DNA of 64,000 nt from Paenibacillus sp. FSL M7-0420 (GCF_038002345.1 NZ_JBBOCJ010000001.1:4402001-4466000), one strand, 5' to 3'. Numbered from the stretch's first letter, positions 15,530-25,783 are shown. Notes: generated by a model from the sequence alone, not told the origin. Numbers and translations are program-made.

Positions 15530-18286
15530 TTATTGTTTCACAATTTCTACAACCTTGCCGTTGTTGAAATACATTATAATATTATCATTTTCTTTGAGAG
15601 ATTGCACGGATAAAGTCGTGTCACCTTGATGAATATATACATTTGGGGCAAGCCCAAACGTATAATTATCAGTCAGCGTGGCGCGTTTGGTCAATATTTC
15701 ATTCGTTGCGCTCTCATAACGGGCGAACGTCCGGTTCAACTGACTGAACACGGAGATGATCACTACACCGCCGGCATCCTTACGCACCAATACCCGGTCT
15801 GCTGTGGTAAGTCCGCTCAGGGCGTTCGTTGCAACACCGTCCCGGAGGATTCTCACTCCGCTGCCCGCAGTGAACGGCTGGGAGGCTCCCGTATAATCCT
15901 TCACGGTGAACGTACCTGCTGCGGCATCCACTGCCGTTACCTGTCCGGCAACCTGTTTCACCGACTGCAGGGACAGCGGTGTGGAACCGTCGAAGCTGAG
16001 ATTCACGAAATCTCCGGCCTTCAGCTCAGTCAGCGCGATCTTCTGGCCTGCTTCGTTGGTAAGCGGCACATTCACCAGGTTCAGCTCGCTGCTGTTGCTG
16101 CCACCCTCAAGCTTCACGGTCATTTTGTTAGTGCCCGCATTGATGGTAGCAATCTCGAACTGGGACGAGCCGTTCACCCGCAGCACGGAGATGAGCTCCT
16201 GATTGCTGGCAAGCACTGCCGTTACCGGCACATTGAGCGGAACATCGGTGATGACTGCCCCGCTTTTGCCAAACATTTCAATGGCCTGCGGATAAGACAT
16301 CGTCAGCAATTGTCCATTGCCCAGCTTGAACACAATCGTTCTGGCCGAAGTATTGATAGCCGTCAGAGTGCCGGAATATTTGGTCGTCAATTCAACAGAC
16401 ATTGCACGCTCATTAATGGAGGTCACATCAATCTTGCGGTTCTCAACCAGTCTGGACCCCATGGTGGTCAGCGAGGTGGTAAGCAGGCCGCCGTACGACA
16501 TCTTTGTTTTCTCGTCCATTTTGACCACATGAGCCTTGCCGTTATTGTCCGTGAAGGTCAGGTACTGGGTCTTGGCGTTATAATCTACAACGGTAGCAGC
16601 CGCGTACTGTTCAATCTGGCGGCTGAGCACCTCAATCTTGGTCACCTGATCATTGCTGTTCAGCGTAAGCTGCACATTGTCTCCGCCTGTTTTGTCAGCA
16701 ATCAGGTCAGCCATCACCGGACTTACAGCATTCGGAATCACAATGGCCGGATTAGTAGCAAGCAGATTAACCTCACGGGTGCCATCGCTCTTCTGATAGA
16801 CAATCGTTGAATCTGTCAGCTCATAGATGAAGCCCTTCACTATGCGCTCCACTCCCGAGGTTACTTCCACAGAACGGATCGCATTATCCTTGATGGTATA
16901 CGAGACAGCAGCACCGGCTTTCAGCTCTGCGGGCTGAATAATAGAGCTCTGGGAGCTGAACAGCGTAGTCCCTTCTTCCCATTTGAAGGTTTCTACTGTG
17001 CCGTCGGCATTCTTGAATGTAATGCTCTTGGCAGCAGTGTCAACGCTTTGAACCGTGCCTTTAGCCGTCTTGTTCACAATACCGGAAGTGACCTGCACCT
17101 TCACAACCTTGCGGGAGCCGGTGAAGGTTTCACGCAGCAGCGTAAGCTTGCTGCCGGCGGTGATCGAAGCAGGCTGAATAACGGCTCCATTCACATCCAG
17201 GAAGGCCGTGCCTGAATCGTAGGGATATTGATCATATCCGTTCGCGGAATCGACCCAGATGATACCCGGCGTATGCTTGGTGAACACACCTTCCGCCTGC
17301 TCAATCTGAACTGCCGGGTCTGTCAGCTCCACATATGCTGCGCTATAGGTGGCTCCAATTACAGTTACTTTGGTATAGGGCTGGATCTCGTTCAATGTGA
17401 TGCGATTCTCGGAGGCACTGGTGTAGTAGGCAGTATTGGCATTCAGAGTGAATTCCAGCGTATTGCCGTTAGTGTACAATCCCAGCTTGCCGTCCTTGAG
17501 AGCACTTATTGTTCCTTTGAACGTATTGTCGTATTCCAGGCTGTTATGCGCTTCAGCACGGCTGAAGAAGGTAGCCAGCTGTGCACGGGTCACAGCGCCT
17601 TGCGGATCGAAGCGGTTGCCGGTCAGCCCGTTAGCCAGTCCCAGCTCCACCGCTGTGTTAATATAGCCGCGTTTGTTCGCGGACACCTTGGCATCATCGG
17701 CAAAGCCTGTCGGCCGGCCCGCAGCCGCAGAAGCGGATGCACTCTGGCCAAGCGCACGGATCAGCAGCTCAGCAACCCATTCACGGCTGGCCTTTCGCTC
17801 GCCCCACGAGCTTTTTAGATTATCTGCAGCCATCTCCGTGGTCTTGTCCAGCAGTCCTTGCTGGAAGGCCAGGATTACATATGGCTTATAATAGTTCGTA
17901 ACCACAAAATCATTAGGCAGCGCAACTTCGGTACTGGTATTCACATTTCCCTGCAGCTTCATGAAGCGCAGCGCCATCAGCACCGCTTCCTGCTGGGTCA
18001 CAGAATCGCCAGGACGGAACAGGCCGTTATTGCCGACCACAATTCCCTGGGTTGCCAGCTTATAAATATGCTTTTCGGCCCAGAACCCCGTCTTGACATC
18101 ACTGAAGATCCCTGAACCAGTTGCAGCCGTCTGCGAAGCCGCTGCAGCAACGGTTGCCCCGGTTGAAGCGTTGTCGGCAAAGGCAGCCCCTGCCCCGCCA
18201 AGCACCATCGCACCGGCCAGAACGGCAGATACCGCTTTTACAGAATAAGATTGAACCGTACGCTTTAATCGTTTTGGACCGGACAA
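15530..18286 (-). CDS. S-layer-homology (SLH) domain surface protein
   Basis: A large secreted cell-surface protein, about 918 residues from the preferred TTG start at 18286, which has AGAGGGG at 9-nt spacing; an ATG at 18346 is in frame but weaker. The signal peptide SVKAVSAVLAGAMVLGGAGAAFAD is followed by three SLH repeats. The first starts GIFSDVKTGFWAEKHIYKLA and the third contains GYINTAVELGLANGLTGNRF. SLH repeats bind pyruvylated wall polymers. The remaining ~650 residues are repeated small beta-type units with the recurring pattern G-x-V-x-x-V/I-D/N...F/V-x-x-x-D/N-G (for example KGTVQSVDTAAKSITFK and GQVTAVDAAAGTFTVK). The ligand of this part is unknown. It has its own terminator and lies next to wall amidases. 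Confidence 0.85.
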   Translation of the reverse strand: MSGPKRLKRTVQSYSVKAVSAVLAGAMVLGGAGAAFADNASTGATVAAAASQTAATGSGIFSDVKTGFWAEKHIYKLATQGIVVGNNGLFRPGDSVTQQEAVLMALRFMKLQGNVNTSTEVALPNDFVVTNYYKPYVILAFQQGLLDKTTEMAADNLKSSWGERKASREWVAELLIRALGQSASASAAAGRPTGFADDAKVSANKRGYINTAVELGLANGLTGNRFDPQGAVTRAQLATFFSRAEAHNSLEYDNTFKGTISALKDGKLGLYTNGNTLEFTLNANTAYYTSASENRITLNEIQPYTKVTVIGATYSAAYVELTDPAVQIEQAEGVFTKHTPGIIWVDSANGYDQYPYDSGTAFLDVNGAVIQPASITAGSKLTLLRETFTGSRKVVKVQVTSGIVNKTAKGTVQSVDTAAKSITFKNADGTVETFKWEEGTTLFSSQSSIIQPAELKAGAAVSYTIKDNAIRSVEVTSGVERIVKGFIYELTDSTIVYQKSDGTREVNLLATNPAIVIPNAVSPVMADLIADKTGGDNVQLTLNSNDQVTKIEVLSRQIEQYAAATVVDYNAKTQYLTFTDNNGKAHVVKMDEKTKMSYGGLLTTSLTTMGSRLVENRKIDVTSINERAMSVELTTKYSGTLTAINTSARTIVFKLGNGQLLTMSYPQAIEMFGKSGAVITDVPLNVPVTAVLASNQELISVLRVNGSSQFEIATINAGTNKMTVKLEGGSNSSELNLVNVPLTNEAGQKIALTELKAGDFVNLSFDGSTPLSLQSVKQVAGQVTAVDAAAGTFTVKDYTGASQPFTAGSGVRILRDGVATNALSGLTTADRVLVRKDAGGVVIISVFSQLNRTFARYESATNEILTKRATLTDNYTFGLAPNVYIHQGDTTLSVQSLKENDNIIMYFNNGKVVEIVKQ

Positions 18287-18367
18287 TTCGATATTCCCCT
18301 CTCTATGGCTTATCTGGATTTCTATGTTGTTAATTTCGTTAGCCATCCGGCTTATTCCTGCCTAATG

Positions 18368-19036
18368 CTACAATCCGTTGTTCTCGCGGGTGATGGGATG
18401 TACAAGATCCACATGCCCCATCAGACTCTCCACCTGTTCTCCGTCTACCAGCACATCGATATTCTTCACTTCATCGAACTGGAAGAACATCTGGGACAAT
18501 GCCCCGATTGCCAGAGCCTCGCCGCCTGCGCCAAGCTGTGCCTCGTCCGGCTTATGAATATCCATCACAATCTGTCCATTGGAGAACTCAAGTGATTTCA
18601 GTTCAATCTTGTTCCACAGCGGAATCTGGTCAGCATTATCGCTCTTCTGGAGTGTTTTGAAGGCTTCCGTATATTTCTCCACCGCATCCTTGAAGGTGAT
18701 GGAGACATCAGCAGGAACCAAGTCGTTCTGTTGCAGGTCTGTATAATACGTCTTGATCTTAAGGCTCTGCTTCTCAGGCACTGCCGGTGCCTCCGTAGCT
18801 GCCGGAGTGACCGTTGCTGCAGGCTCAGGCGTGCTTGTAGCTGCCGGTGTGGCAGTGGAACTAGCAGGACTAGCGGGACTGTCATTCCCGGCATTGTTTC
18901 CTTCAGCGCCGCTGGATACCGAGGTTGAATCCTGACCGGACGCATCGGCCGGTGCAGCAGTAGGTTTATCGCCGCAGCCCGAAATTACGAGAAGCAGCAG
19001 CGCAGCGATCCCTGCATATGTCAATTTCTTGTTCAT
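18368..19036 (-). CDS. GerMN-domain lipoprotein
   Basis: A membrane-anchored lipoprotein of about 222 residues. The signal ends in the lipobox ISGC. A Ser/Thr/Ala/Pro-rich linker of about 70 residues (repeated TPAATSTPEPAATVTP-like runs) is followed by a GerMN domain (SLKIKTYYTDLQQNDLVPAD...VMDIHKPDEAQLG...ALSQMFFQFDEVKNIDVLVDG). GerMN domains occur in the spore germination protein GermM/GerM and in proteins associated with amidases. ATG 19036 has AGGGGG 8-9 nt upstream. The gene sits between an amidase gene and the SLH gene, which suggests a wall-remodelling role, for instance during sporulation or germination. Confidence 0.85.
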   Translation of the reverse strand: MNKKLTYAGIAALLLLVISGCGDKPTAAPADASGQDSTSVSSGAEGNNAGNDSPASPASSTATPAATSTPEPAATVTPAATEAPAVPEKQSLKIKTYYTDLQQNDLVPADVSITFKDAVEKYTEAFKTLQKSDNADQIPLWNKIELKSLEFSNGQIVMDIHKPDEAQLGAGGEALAIGALSQMFFQFDEVKNIDVLVDGEQVESLMGHVDLVHPITRENNGL

Positions 19037-19141
19037 TTGATTAACCCCCTCAGATGAATATGGGCAGGAGGGACCGCAAAGTCCTTTTGACCGCAATATA
19101 GGGTCTTTATCCGACTCTGCGGCCCCTGCTGCCGCCCGTTG

Positions 19142-20581
19142 TTATTGAATCCCGAGATACTCTTTAATTCCGCTGACCATCGATGCGGCTACATTGTTCT
19201 GCAGTGCTTCAGTGAACAGCAGAGCCTCGTCTTTCTTATTGCTGAGATAGCCCACTTCAAGCAGTACCGCAGGCATCTTCGTCTCGCGTATCACATGGAA
19301 GTTGCCGTAACGCACTCCCCTGTTGCTAAGCCCGGTCGCCTGCACAAGATACTTGTGCATCACATTCGCCAAGGCTTTGCTGTCCCCGCGCTGATAGTAG
19401 GTCTCCGTTCCGCTCGCAGCCGCTGATCCGCTGCTGTTGGCATGAACGGATATGAACAAATCTGCACCGAGGTTATTGGCCATTGCCGCCCTTTCCTTCA
19501 GTTCCAGGAAGGTATCATCGCTGCGCGTCAGCACCACGTCAATCTTGTTCTCCTGCCTCAGCAGTGCAGCCGCCTTCAGAATCACAGCCAGGTTGAAATT
19601 CTTTTCATATTTGCCGGTAACGCCTACAGCCCCTGAATCCTTCGCGCCATGTCCGGCATCGAGCACAACCAGCTTACGCCCGCTGTTGCCGGGCTGCGTT
19701 GAAGTGTCGCCTGGAGCCTGTGCGTTCAAATCAATGACAATGAGCTTGGAGGAATCCCCCGATACCTCTACGCTATAATTTTTGGGGGTATTAAGATCAA
19801 TTACAAATCGGACAGTATAAGGATTAGTGCTATACAGCGAATAGCGGATACCGGAGACATCCGGATAATCCGTAACTGTCAGGTTCCCGTTCAGGTCAGG
19901 ATCAAGTATTTGTCCTGTTCCGAATATATCCGAGAACGTGGCATTCGGCAGATCAACGATGATTCGGTCCGGACCGCTGATCTTAGAGACCTTAGGCTCG
20001 GCATTGCCGTCTATGGCAATCGTGAACCGGTTCTCATTGAAGCTGATGCCGTTGATCATGCTCAAGCTGCTTGAGGGTTCTCCCGGCGGCACTACAACCG
20101 TCCCTCCGTCTCCATTACTTTGTCCCGGGTCAATGTTAGGGTCGGAAACGGGCGGGGTAATAAGATCTACAACCTTCTTCGTGTTATCCCATTTGACCGT
20201 AAGTCCGAACTGCTCACCAATGAACCGGATCGGTACGAGCGTCGTGCCGTTCCGCAGGAGAGGGGCCGTTGACATCATTACCGTCTTGCCATCGACGGAT
20301 GCCGCAGTCTGATCTACGATCAGCTGAATGGTCTTTCCCTGCTGTTCAATCTTGATGGTCTTGCTTGTCTGATTCCAATCCACCTTGTATCCAAGGTTCT
20401 CAGCGATCATTCTTAGCGGCACCATGATGGAGTTATTTACATTTTCCACCGGAACGTCTTGTCCTGCATTCAGTTCCTGGCCATCCAGGAAGATCTTGTT
20501 CTGGCCAGCAGCGGCTTGTCCATGCCCTGGCAGCACCACAACAAAGAGCAGCAGCAACAGCATAAAAGCAAATTTCTTCAT
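19142..20581 (-). CDS. N-acetylmuramoyl-L-alanine amidase (copper-amine-oxidase-N, AMIN and Amidase_3 domains), paralogue 1
   Basis: Secreted zinc enzyme that cleaves the amide between MurNAc and the stem peptide. In 479 residues: signal peptide (about 1-24), a stalk-like copper-amine-oxidase N domain (about 28-140, with VPLRMIAENLGY and VPIRFIGEQFGL), an AMIN targeting domain (about 180-295), and Amidase_3 (about 305-478). Zinc and catalytic residues appear in VVLDAGHGAKDSGAVG, the E of KYEKNFNLAV, ISVHANSSGSAAASG and VLLEVGYLSNKKDE. GAGGTGAAGA precedes the ATG. It is a tandem paralogue of the gene at 20781-22358 and differs mainly in the linker. Both probably arose by duplication. Confidence 0.92.
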   Translation of the reverse strand: MKKFAFMLLLLLFVVVLPGHGQAAAGQNKIFLDGQELNAGQDVPVENVNNSIMVPLRMIAENLGYKVDWNQTSKTIKIEQQGKTIQLIVDQTAASVDGKTVMMSTAPLLRNGTTLVPIRFIGEQFGLTVKWDNTKKVVDLITPPVSDPNIDPGQSNGDGGTVVVPPGEPSSSLSMINGISFNENRFTIAIDGNAEPKVSKISGPDRIIVDLPNATFSDIFGTGQILDPDLNGNLTVTDYPDVSGIRYSLYSTNPYTVRFVIDLNTPKNYSVEVSGDSSKLIVIDLNAQAPGDTSTQPGNSGRKLVVLDAGHGAKDSGAVGVTGKYEKNFNLAVILKAAALLRQENKIDVVLTRSDDTFLELKERAAMANNLGADLFISVHANSSGSAAASGTETYYQRGDSKALANVMHKYLVQATGLSNRGVRYGNFHVIRETKMPAVLLEVGYLSNKKDEALLFTEALQNNVAASMVSGIKEYLGIQ

Positions 20582-20780
20582 TCTTCACCTCTAAGACTCT
20601 AGTATTCCGCCCCCAATCGAGCGTTCTTGATGGCATGCCAACTGACAACCTTCGACATAGTGTAGACGCCTTTAGAACTTAAAAGTTGCGAATAAATCCC
20701 AACCAAAGTGGAAATGTCTGTGTATTCCCTATAGCTAAAAGGTATGTAGTGCGGTTACAGACAACTCCGCTGATGCAGTG

Positions 20781-22358
20781 TTACAAACCAAGATATTCCT
20801 TAATTCCAGCTACGATTTCGCGGGCCAGATTATTCTGCAGCTGTTCACTATACAGGCCTGCTTCATCCCCCGCATTGGTCAGATACCCCGCCTCCAGCAG
20901 AACCGCAGGCATCCGGGTCTCCCGGGTAACATGCAGACTCTTCGAGCGGACGCCGTTGTCTTTGAAGCCGGTTCCCGCTACCAGATGCTTTTGCATAATT
21001 TCGGCAAGCGGCAGGCTCTCACTGCGGCTATAGTACGTCTCACTTCCGTTAACTTTGCTCCGGTTCGGATAGGATACATCCAGTGAATTCGCATGAAGGG
21101 ATACGAACAGCGTAGCATTCGCCGCTTGGGCAATCTTCACACGATCCTGAAGACCCAATGTAATATCCGATGTACGGGTGTATACGACATCAGCCCAGCC
21201 TTCCTGCGTCAGAATAGCTCCGGCTTTCAGGATGACCGCGAGATTGAAGGTCTTTTCCAGCTTGCCTGTAAGACTAACCGCACCCGATTGCTTCCCCCCG
21301 TGTCCGGCATCAAGCGCAATAATCGGTCTTCCGGTGAATCCCGGATTCACGGGTGCCCCCGTTTCGCTGCCCGTTGCATTGAGATCGATTGTGACTAGTC
21401 CTGTACTCTCATCTGTACTTACCTGATAATTCTGGTAGCCCGTAGTCTGGATTACGAACCTGACCGTCGGGGGATTCGTACTGAACAATGCATAACGTAT
21501 TTCAGTTACAAGCGGGTAGCCGCTCACATCCAGCTTGCCCTGCGGACTTCCTCCAGTAGATACGCCCGGGAAGCTCCCGCTGAAATCAGGGGCAAATGCC
21601 GCTCCGGCAAAATCCACTACAATCCGGTCGGGTCCGGTAACTCTCGTAACCGTAGCCTTGGCTCCTCCGGCAGCGGCTACAATCAGCCGGTTCTCGCTGA
21701 ATACCGCCCCTTTCACTACTGGGGATGTAGCTGGCGGAGTCGGAGTAGCTATAACGCTTCCGTCCAATTCCTCCAGAGTCTCTGTGCCGCTCTGAGGCGG
21801 ATTGGTCGGTGAAGGACTCGGAACCGCCGCTGGAGGTGCTTCTGTTGATGCTGATGGAACCGGAGTAGCTGACGGCAGCGGATCTGAAGCGATTGGCGCT
21901 GTCTCTGTTAACCCTCCGCTCAAGTACACCGTCTTATCCGTATTGTCCCACCCGACGCTAAGACCGAATTGCTCGCCGACAAAGCGGATTGGCACTAATA
22001 CCGTCCCGCCGTTCTGCTTGGGCGCGGCATTGAGCGTCAGGTTAACCCCATCGGCTTGTGCGGTAGTGCTGCCGACTGCAAGCTGTACGGATTTGCCGTC
22101 CTGCTGGACAGTTACCTTGCGGCTGCTCTGTTCCCACAGCACTTCGAAGCCCAGATTCTCCACTACTACACGGATCGGAATCATAACGCTTCCATTCACA
22201 TTCTCGAGGATTACCCCCTTGGGCAGTGCAAGCTCCTTGCTGTCCATCACGATCTTACCGGGGGTTGTTCCGGCTGCCGCAGCTTTGTGGCCGGCGAATG
22301 ACAGGAGGAGCAGTGGCAGCAGCAGTAGAAGCAACACCCGTTGTCCGGCTTTCTTCAT
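20781..22358 (-). CDS. N-acetylmuramoyl-L-alanine amidase (copper-amine-oxidase-N, AMIN and Amidase_3 domains), paralogue 2
   Basis: Same domain order as its downstream neighbour, 525 residues. The signal peptide is leucine-rich (VLLLLLLPLLLLSFAG). The copper-amine-oxidase N domain contains VMIPIRVVVENLGF and VPIRFVGEQFGL. An AMIN domain and then Amidase_3 follow, with IALDAGHGGKQSGAVS, LEKTFNLAVILKAG, FVSLHANSLDVSYPN and VLLEAGYLTNAGDEA. The extra length is a proline/serine/threonine-rich linker of about 60 residues between the first two domains. AAAGGAGAGG precedes the ATG. About 200 bp of non-coding DNA separates it from paralogue 1, so each may have its own promoter. Confidence 0.92.
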   Translation of the reverse strand: MKKAGQRVLLLLLLPLLLLSFAGHKAAAAGTTPGKIVMDSKELALPKGVILENVNGSVMIPIRVVVENLGFEVLWEQSSRKVTVQQDGKSVQLAVGSTTAQADGVNLTLNAAPKQNGGTVLVPIRFVGEQFGLSVGWDNTDKTVYLSGGLTETAPIASDPLPSATPVPSASTEAPPAAVPSPSPTNPPQSGTETLEELDGSVIATPTPPATSPVVKGAVFSENRLIVAAAGGAKATVTRVTGPDRIVVDFAGAAFAPDFSGSFPGVSTGGSPQGKLDVSGYPLVTEIRYALFSTNPPTVRFVIQTTGYQNYQVSTDESTGLVTIDLNATGSETGAPVNPGFTGRPIIALDAGHGGKQSGAVSLTGKLEKTFNLAVILKAGAILTQEGWADVVYTRTSDITLGLQDRVKIAQAANATLFVSLHANSLDVSYPNRSKVNGSETYYSRSESLPLAEIMQKHLVAGTGFKDNGVRSKSLHVTRETRMPAVLLEAGYLTNAGDEAGLYSEQLQNNLAREIVAGIKEYLGL

Positions 22359-22459
22359 CCTTTCCTCTCCTTTGGTCCATTGATAGATTTGCAGATAAGA
22401 TTAAGACGACAACAATCCCCAAAAGTTGCCTTCGCAGGCAATAATATCTCGATTATAGC

Positions 22460-22499
22460 AAAAAAACTTCTATTTCCGACACCCGGAAATAGAAGTTTT
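22460..22499 (-). terminator. Intrinsic terminator of leuCD
   Basis: CTTCTATTTCCG pairs with CGGAAATAGAAG around a short loop, followed by seven U residues on the minus strand. Confidence 0.9.
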
Positions 22500-22548
22500 G
22501 TGTAAATATAAGAACAAATACGCTTCAGCCGTTAACTTATCTTATCAC

Positions 22549-23151
22549 TTAGGCAAAAAGCTTGGCCGCATGACGCTCTTCATAAGCGGCAATCTCATCA
22601 GCATGCTGAAGCGTCAGGCCGATATCGTCCAGCCCCTGCAGCAGGAACTGGCGGCGGTGCTCATCCAGCTCAAAGGTGATGGCCAGACCATACTCATCAC
22701 TCAGCTTGTTGTTCTCCAGATCCACTGTAAGCGTGTAACCCTCATGCTCTGCTGTGCGGCTGAACAGATCGTCTACCTGGGCCTCTGAGAGCTTGATCGG
22801 CAGAATGCCGTTCTTGAAGCAGTTGTTATAGAAAATGTCGGCATAGGATGGCGCTATGACCACTCTGAACCCGTAATCCATGATGGCCCAAGGCGCATGC
22901 TCCCGGGAGGAGCCGCAGCCGAAATTCGCGCGGGAGATCAGCACAGAGGCTCCCTCATAACGCGGTTTGTTCATCTCGAATGCCGGATTGTCATTCCCTG
23001 CTTCATCAAAACGCCATTCGTAAAATAAAAATTGTCCAAAGCCTGTGCGCTCGATCCGTTTCAGGAACTGCTTGGGGATGATCGCGTCCGTATCTACATT
23101 CACCCGGTCTACCGGGGCTACAATTCCTGTTAACTTCTTGAATTCTTCCAT
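22549..23151 (-). CDS. leuD: 3-isopropylmalate dehydratase small subunit
   Basis: With LeuC it isomerises 2-isopropylmalate to 3-isopropylmalate in leucine synthesis. The 200-residue length is typical. The swivel-domain motifs are present: [16 protein letters not shown], then [16 protein letters not shown]. It starts 29 bp after leuC in the same operon and ends before a strong terminator. leuA and leuB are not in this window. Confidence 0.95.
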   Translation of the reverse strand: MEEFKKLTGIVAPVDRVNVDTDAIIPKQFLKRIERTGFGQFLFYEWRFDEAGNDNPAFEMNKPRYEGASVLISRANFGCGSSREHAPWAIMDYGFRVVIAPSYADIFYNNCFKNGILPIKLSEAQVDDLFSRTAEHEGYTLTVDLENNKLSDEYGLAITFELDEHRRQFLLQGLDDIGLTLQHADEIAAYEERHAAKLFA

Positions 23152-23180
23152 TGCTGAATCCTCCTGCTCTCTTGATTATT

Positions 23181-24605
23181 CTATGAGTTGACGGCTTCCG
23201 TCTTGTAGTTCCAGTCACGCACATCCGTGAAGCGTCCTTTGATGGCTGCCGCAGCCGCCATGGCAGGAGAGACCAGATGCGTGCGTCCGCCGCGTCCCTG
23301 ACGTCCTTCGAAGTTACGGTTAGAAGTAGAAGCGCAGCGCTGGCCCGGCTGCAGAACATCCGGATTCATCGCCAGGCACATACTGCAGCCGGCTTCACGC
23401 CATTCGAATCCAGCTTCGGTGAAGACTTTGTCCAGACCTTCCTTCTCGGCCTGCATCTTCACGCGCCCGGAGCCTGGCACAACAATAGCTGTAACTTTGT
23501 CAGATACCTTATAGCCTTTGGCTACTTCAGCTGCAGCGCGCAGATCCTCAATCCGGCCGTTGGTGCAGGAGCCGATGAAAACATAATCAATTCCGATCTC
23601 GGAGATCGGTGTACCGGGAGCCAGATCCATATATTCAAGCGCCTTCTCGGCTGCTTTGCGTTCATTCTCGGTAGTGAAATCAGCAGGGTTAGGTACGGTG
23701 GAGTTGATATCCGTTCCCATACCAGGGCTAGTTCCCCAGGTAACCTGCGGGATCAGTGTTTCTACATCGAATTCGACCACAGTATCATACTGGGCGCCTT
23801 CATCACTAACAAGGCCCTTCCAGGTCTCAACGGCGGCATCGTACGCTTCACCCTGCGGCACATATTGACGTCCGCGCAGATAGTTGAAGGTTGTCTCGTC
23901 CGGTGCGATCAGGCCCGCTCTTGCTCCGCCTTCAATCGACATGTTGCAGACGGTCATGCGCTCTTCCATCGACAGCTCACGGATAGCTTCGCCGGTATAT
24001 TCGATAACATAGCCAGTTGCAAAGTCCGTTCCGTATTTGGCAATTACGCCGAGAATCATGTCTTTGGCAGTCACACCCGGATTACGTTTGCCGGTGAAGC
24101 GCACTTCCATGGTCTTGGCCTTGGATTGCTGCAGACACTGGGTGGCAAGCACATGCTCCACTTCGCTGGTGCCGATCCCGAAGGCCAGTGCACCGAAGGC
24201 TCCGTGTGTGGAGGTATGGCTGTCCCCGCAGACAATCGTCTTGCCGGGATGGGTCAGTCCAATCTCAGGTCCCATGACGTGAACGACACCTTGGTCAATA
24301 TCATTCAGGTCAAACAATCTTACGCCGAAATCACGGCAGTTCTGCGAGAGCGTATCAATCTGCTGCTTGGAGATCGGATCGGTAATATTGTAACGGTCCT
24401 TGGTAGGCACGTTATGATCCATTGTCGCAAAGGTAAGTCCCGGACGGCGGACTTTACGGCCGCTCAGACGCAGCCCTTCAAACGCCTGCGGAGAAGTAAC
24501 CTCATGAACGAGATGCAAATCGATATAAATAATGCTCGGCTTGCCTTCTTCCTGATGAATAACGTGATTATCCCAAATCTTCTCAAACATTGTCTTGTTG
24601 CCCAT
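23181..24605 (-). CDS. leuC: 3-isopropylmalate dehydratase large subunit
   Basis: Aconitase-family [4Fe-4S] subunit of isopropylmalate isomerase, about 474 residues. Cluster-binding cysteines are visible in FIGSCTNGR and in the CSMC of [13 protein letters not shown], and the active-site region in [20 protein letters not shown]. The ATG at 24605 has GAGGTGA at 6-nt spacing; a GTG three codons earlier overlaps that site and is rejected. A LysR-type regulator is transcribed divergently from the shared 168-bp region, so it probably controls leuCD. No T-box was seen upstream. Confidence 0.95.
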   Translation of the reverse strand: MGNKTMFEKIWDNHVIHQEEGKPSIIYIDLHLVHEVTSPQAFEGLRLSGRKVRRPGLTFATMDHNVPTKDRYNITDPISKQQIDTLSQNCRDFGVRLFDLNDIDQGVVHVMGPEIGLTHPGKTIVCGDSHTSTHGAFGALAFGIGTSEVEHVLATQCLQQSKAKTMEVRFTGKRNPGVTAKDMILGVIAKYGTDFATGYVIEYTGEAIRELSMEERMTVCNMSIEGGARAGLIAPDETTFNYLRGRQYVPQGEAYDAAVETWKGLVSDEGAQYDTVVEFDVETLIPQVTWGTSPGMGTDINSTVPNPADFTTENERKAAEKALEYMDLAPGTPISEIGIDYVFIGSCTNGRIEDLRAAAEVAKGYKVSDKVTAIVVPGSGRVKMQAEKEGLDKVFTEAGFEWREAGCSMCLAMNPDVLQPGQRCASTSNRNFEGRQGRGGRTHLVSPAMAAAAAIKGRFTDVRDWNYKTEAVNS

Positions 24606-24720
24606 GAATTTCACCTCATAATAGTAGAATCGTTCCTATTGACGAGAGCGTGGAGTCTCTCTTGAATGTTCTAAATATAACATCGCCACGTTTATAATTC
24701 CAAGATATGATTTCTATAGG

Positions 24721-24743
24721 GTTTATAGGTTATACTTATAAAC
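24721..24743. promoter_or_regulatory. Inverted repeat between leuC and the LysR gene, likely regulator box
   Basis: GTTTATA, a 9-nt GGTTATACT spacer and TATAAAC form a perfect 7-bp inverted repeat. It follows the T-N11-A style of LysR-type sites and lies 31 bp before the regulator's start. Autoregulation and leuC control are inferred. Confidence 0.5.
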
Positions 24744-24773
24744 AGATGATCTACTCATTAAAGGAGCTTATGT

Positions 24774-25685
24774 ATGGAACTCAGACAATTGCAATACACG
24801 CTGCAGATTGCTGCAGAACGGAATTTCTCCCGTGCGGCGGAGAAGCTGCATATCGCCCAGCCCTCGCTCAGCCAGCAGCTGTCGAAGCTGGAGAAGGAGC
24901 TTGGCGTACTGCTCTTCCAGCGCAATACCAGCTCTGTGGAGCTGACCTATGCCGGTGAGAAGTTCGTTGAACAGGCCCAGGGGATTATCGATGCCGTTGA
25001 ACTGCTGAGACAGGAGATGTCCGATATCTCCCAGCTTCGCACTGGACGCGTAATGGTTGGCAGCATGCCGATCACCGGAGCACATCTGCTTCCGCATGTG
25101 CTGCCTGTATTCAAGAGCAAATACGCCGAGGTTGAAATCACCCTGCTGGAGGACTCATCCATGAATCTGGAGAAGCTGACAGCCAGCGGCCAGACGGATC
25201 TCAGCCTGCTCTCCCTGCCACTCGAAATTCCAACCCTGGCCTACGAGGTGCTGGGTGAGGAGCGGATCGATCTTGCCGTTCCGCCGGGGCATCTGCTGGC
25301 CGCCCGCGAACCGCAGGGCATCCGCACCAGCCTGGCCGAGCTTAAGGATGAAGCATTTATCGTGCTTAAGGAAGGCCAGGGCTTCCGTAAAATGACCGTG
25401 GAATTATGCCGCGAAGCCGGATTCGAGCCGCGGATCGTCTTCGAGAGCAACAATATGGAGACGGTCCAGTCGCTGGTTGCTGCCGGGATGGGCGTTACTC
25501 TGGTGCCTCACTTTATCGCACGCGCTGCCAGGAGTGAATTCGTACCGGTCTACCTTCCGCTGGCTGAGCCGGTGCCAGGCCGGACGCTGGTCATTGCCTA
25601 CCGGCGCGGACGTTACTTGTCCCGTGCAGCCGAAGCTTTTATCGAGACCTTCAAGGCAACCGTGGCCGGACTGACCGATAACTAG
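24774..25685 (+). CDS. LysR-type transcriptional regulator, probably of leuCD
   Basis: A 303-residue DNA-binding regulator. The N-terminal winged helix-turn-helix is MELRQLQYTLQIAAERNFSR...PSLSQQLSKLEKELGVLLFQ. The C-terminal co-inducer domain is typical (GRVMVGSMPITGAHLLPHVL; VQSLVAAGMGVTLVPHFIA). AAGGAG stands 7 nt before the ATG. Divergent placement from leuC implies control of leucine synthesis, perhaps with a pathway intermediate as signal. The family resembles CysL/GltC-like activators, so another target cannot be ruled out. Confidence 0.88.
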   Translation: MELRQLQYTLQIAAERNFSRAAEKLHIAQPSLSQQLSKLEKELGVLLFQRNTSSVELTYAGEKFVEQAQGIIDAVELLRQEMSDISQLRTGRVMVGSMPITGAHLLPHVLPVFKSKYAEVEITLLEDSSMNLEKLTASGQTDLSLLSLPLEIPTLAYEVLGEERIDLAVPPGHLLAAREPQGIRTSLAELKDEAFIVLKEGQGFRKMTVELCREAGFEPRIVFESNNMETVQSLVAAGMGVTLVPHFIARAARSEFVPVYLPLAEPVPGRTLVIAYRRGRYLSRAAEAFIETFKATVAGLTDN

Positions 25686-25713
25686 CCCTCATACAATCAG
25701 CCTTATTCATGAC

Positions 25714-25757
25714 AAATGCCCGTCCTGCTTAGCAGACCGGCAGGACGGGCATTTCTT
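25714..25757 (+). terminator. Intrinsic terminator of the LysR gene
   Basis: AAATGCCCGTCCTGC pairs with GCAGGACGGGCATTT, followed by CTTCT. It may also act for the converging small gene at 25784-25981. Confidence 0.8.
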
Positions 25758-25783
25758 CTATACTTAAGTTAAGGTATCCATAA

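Noticed and set aside
23277..24665. 462-residue open frame opposite leuC
   Set aside because: Antisense shadow of a certain enzyme gene with no initiation signal.
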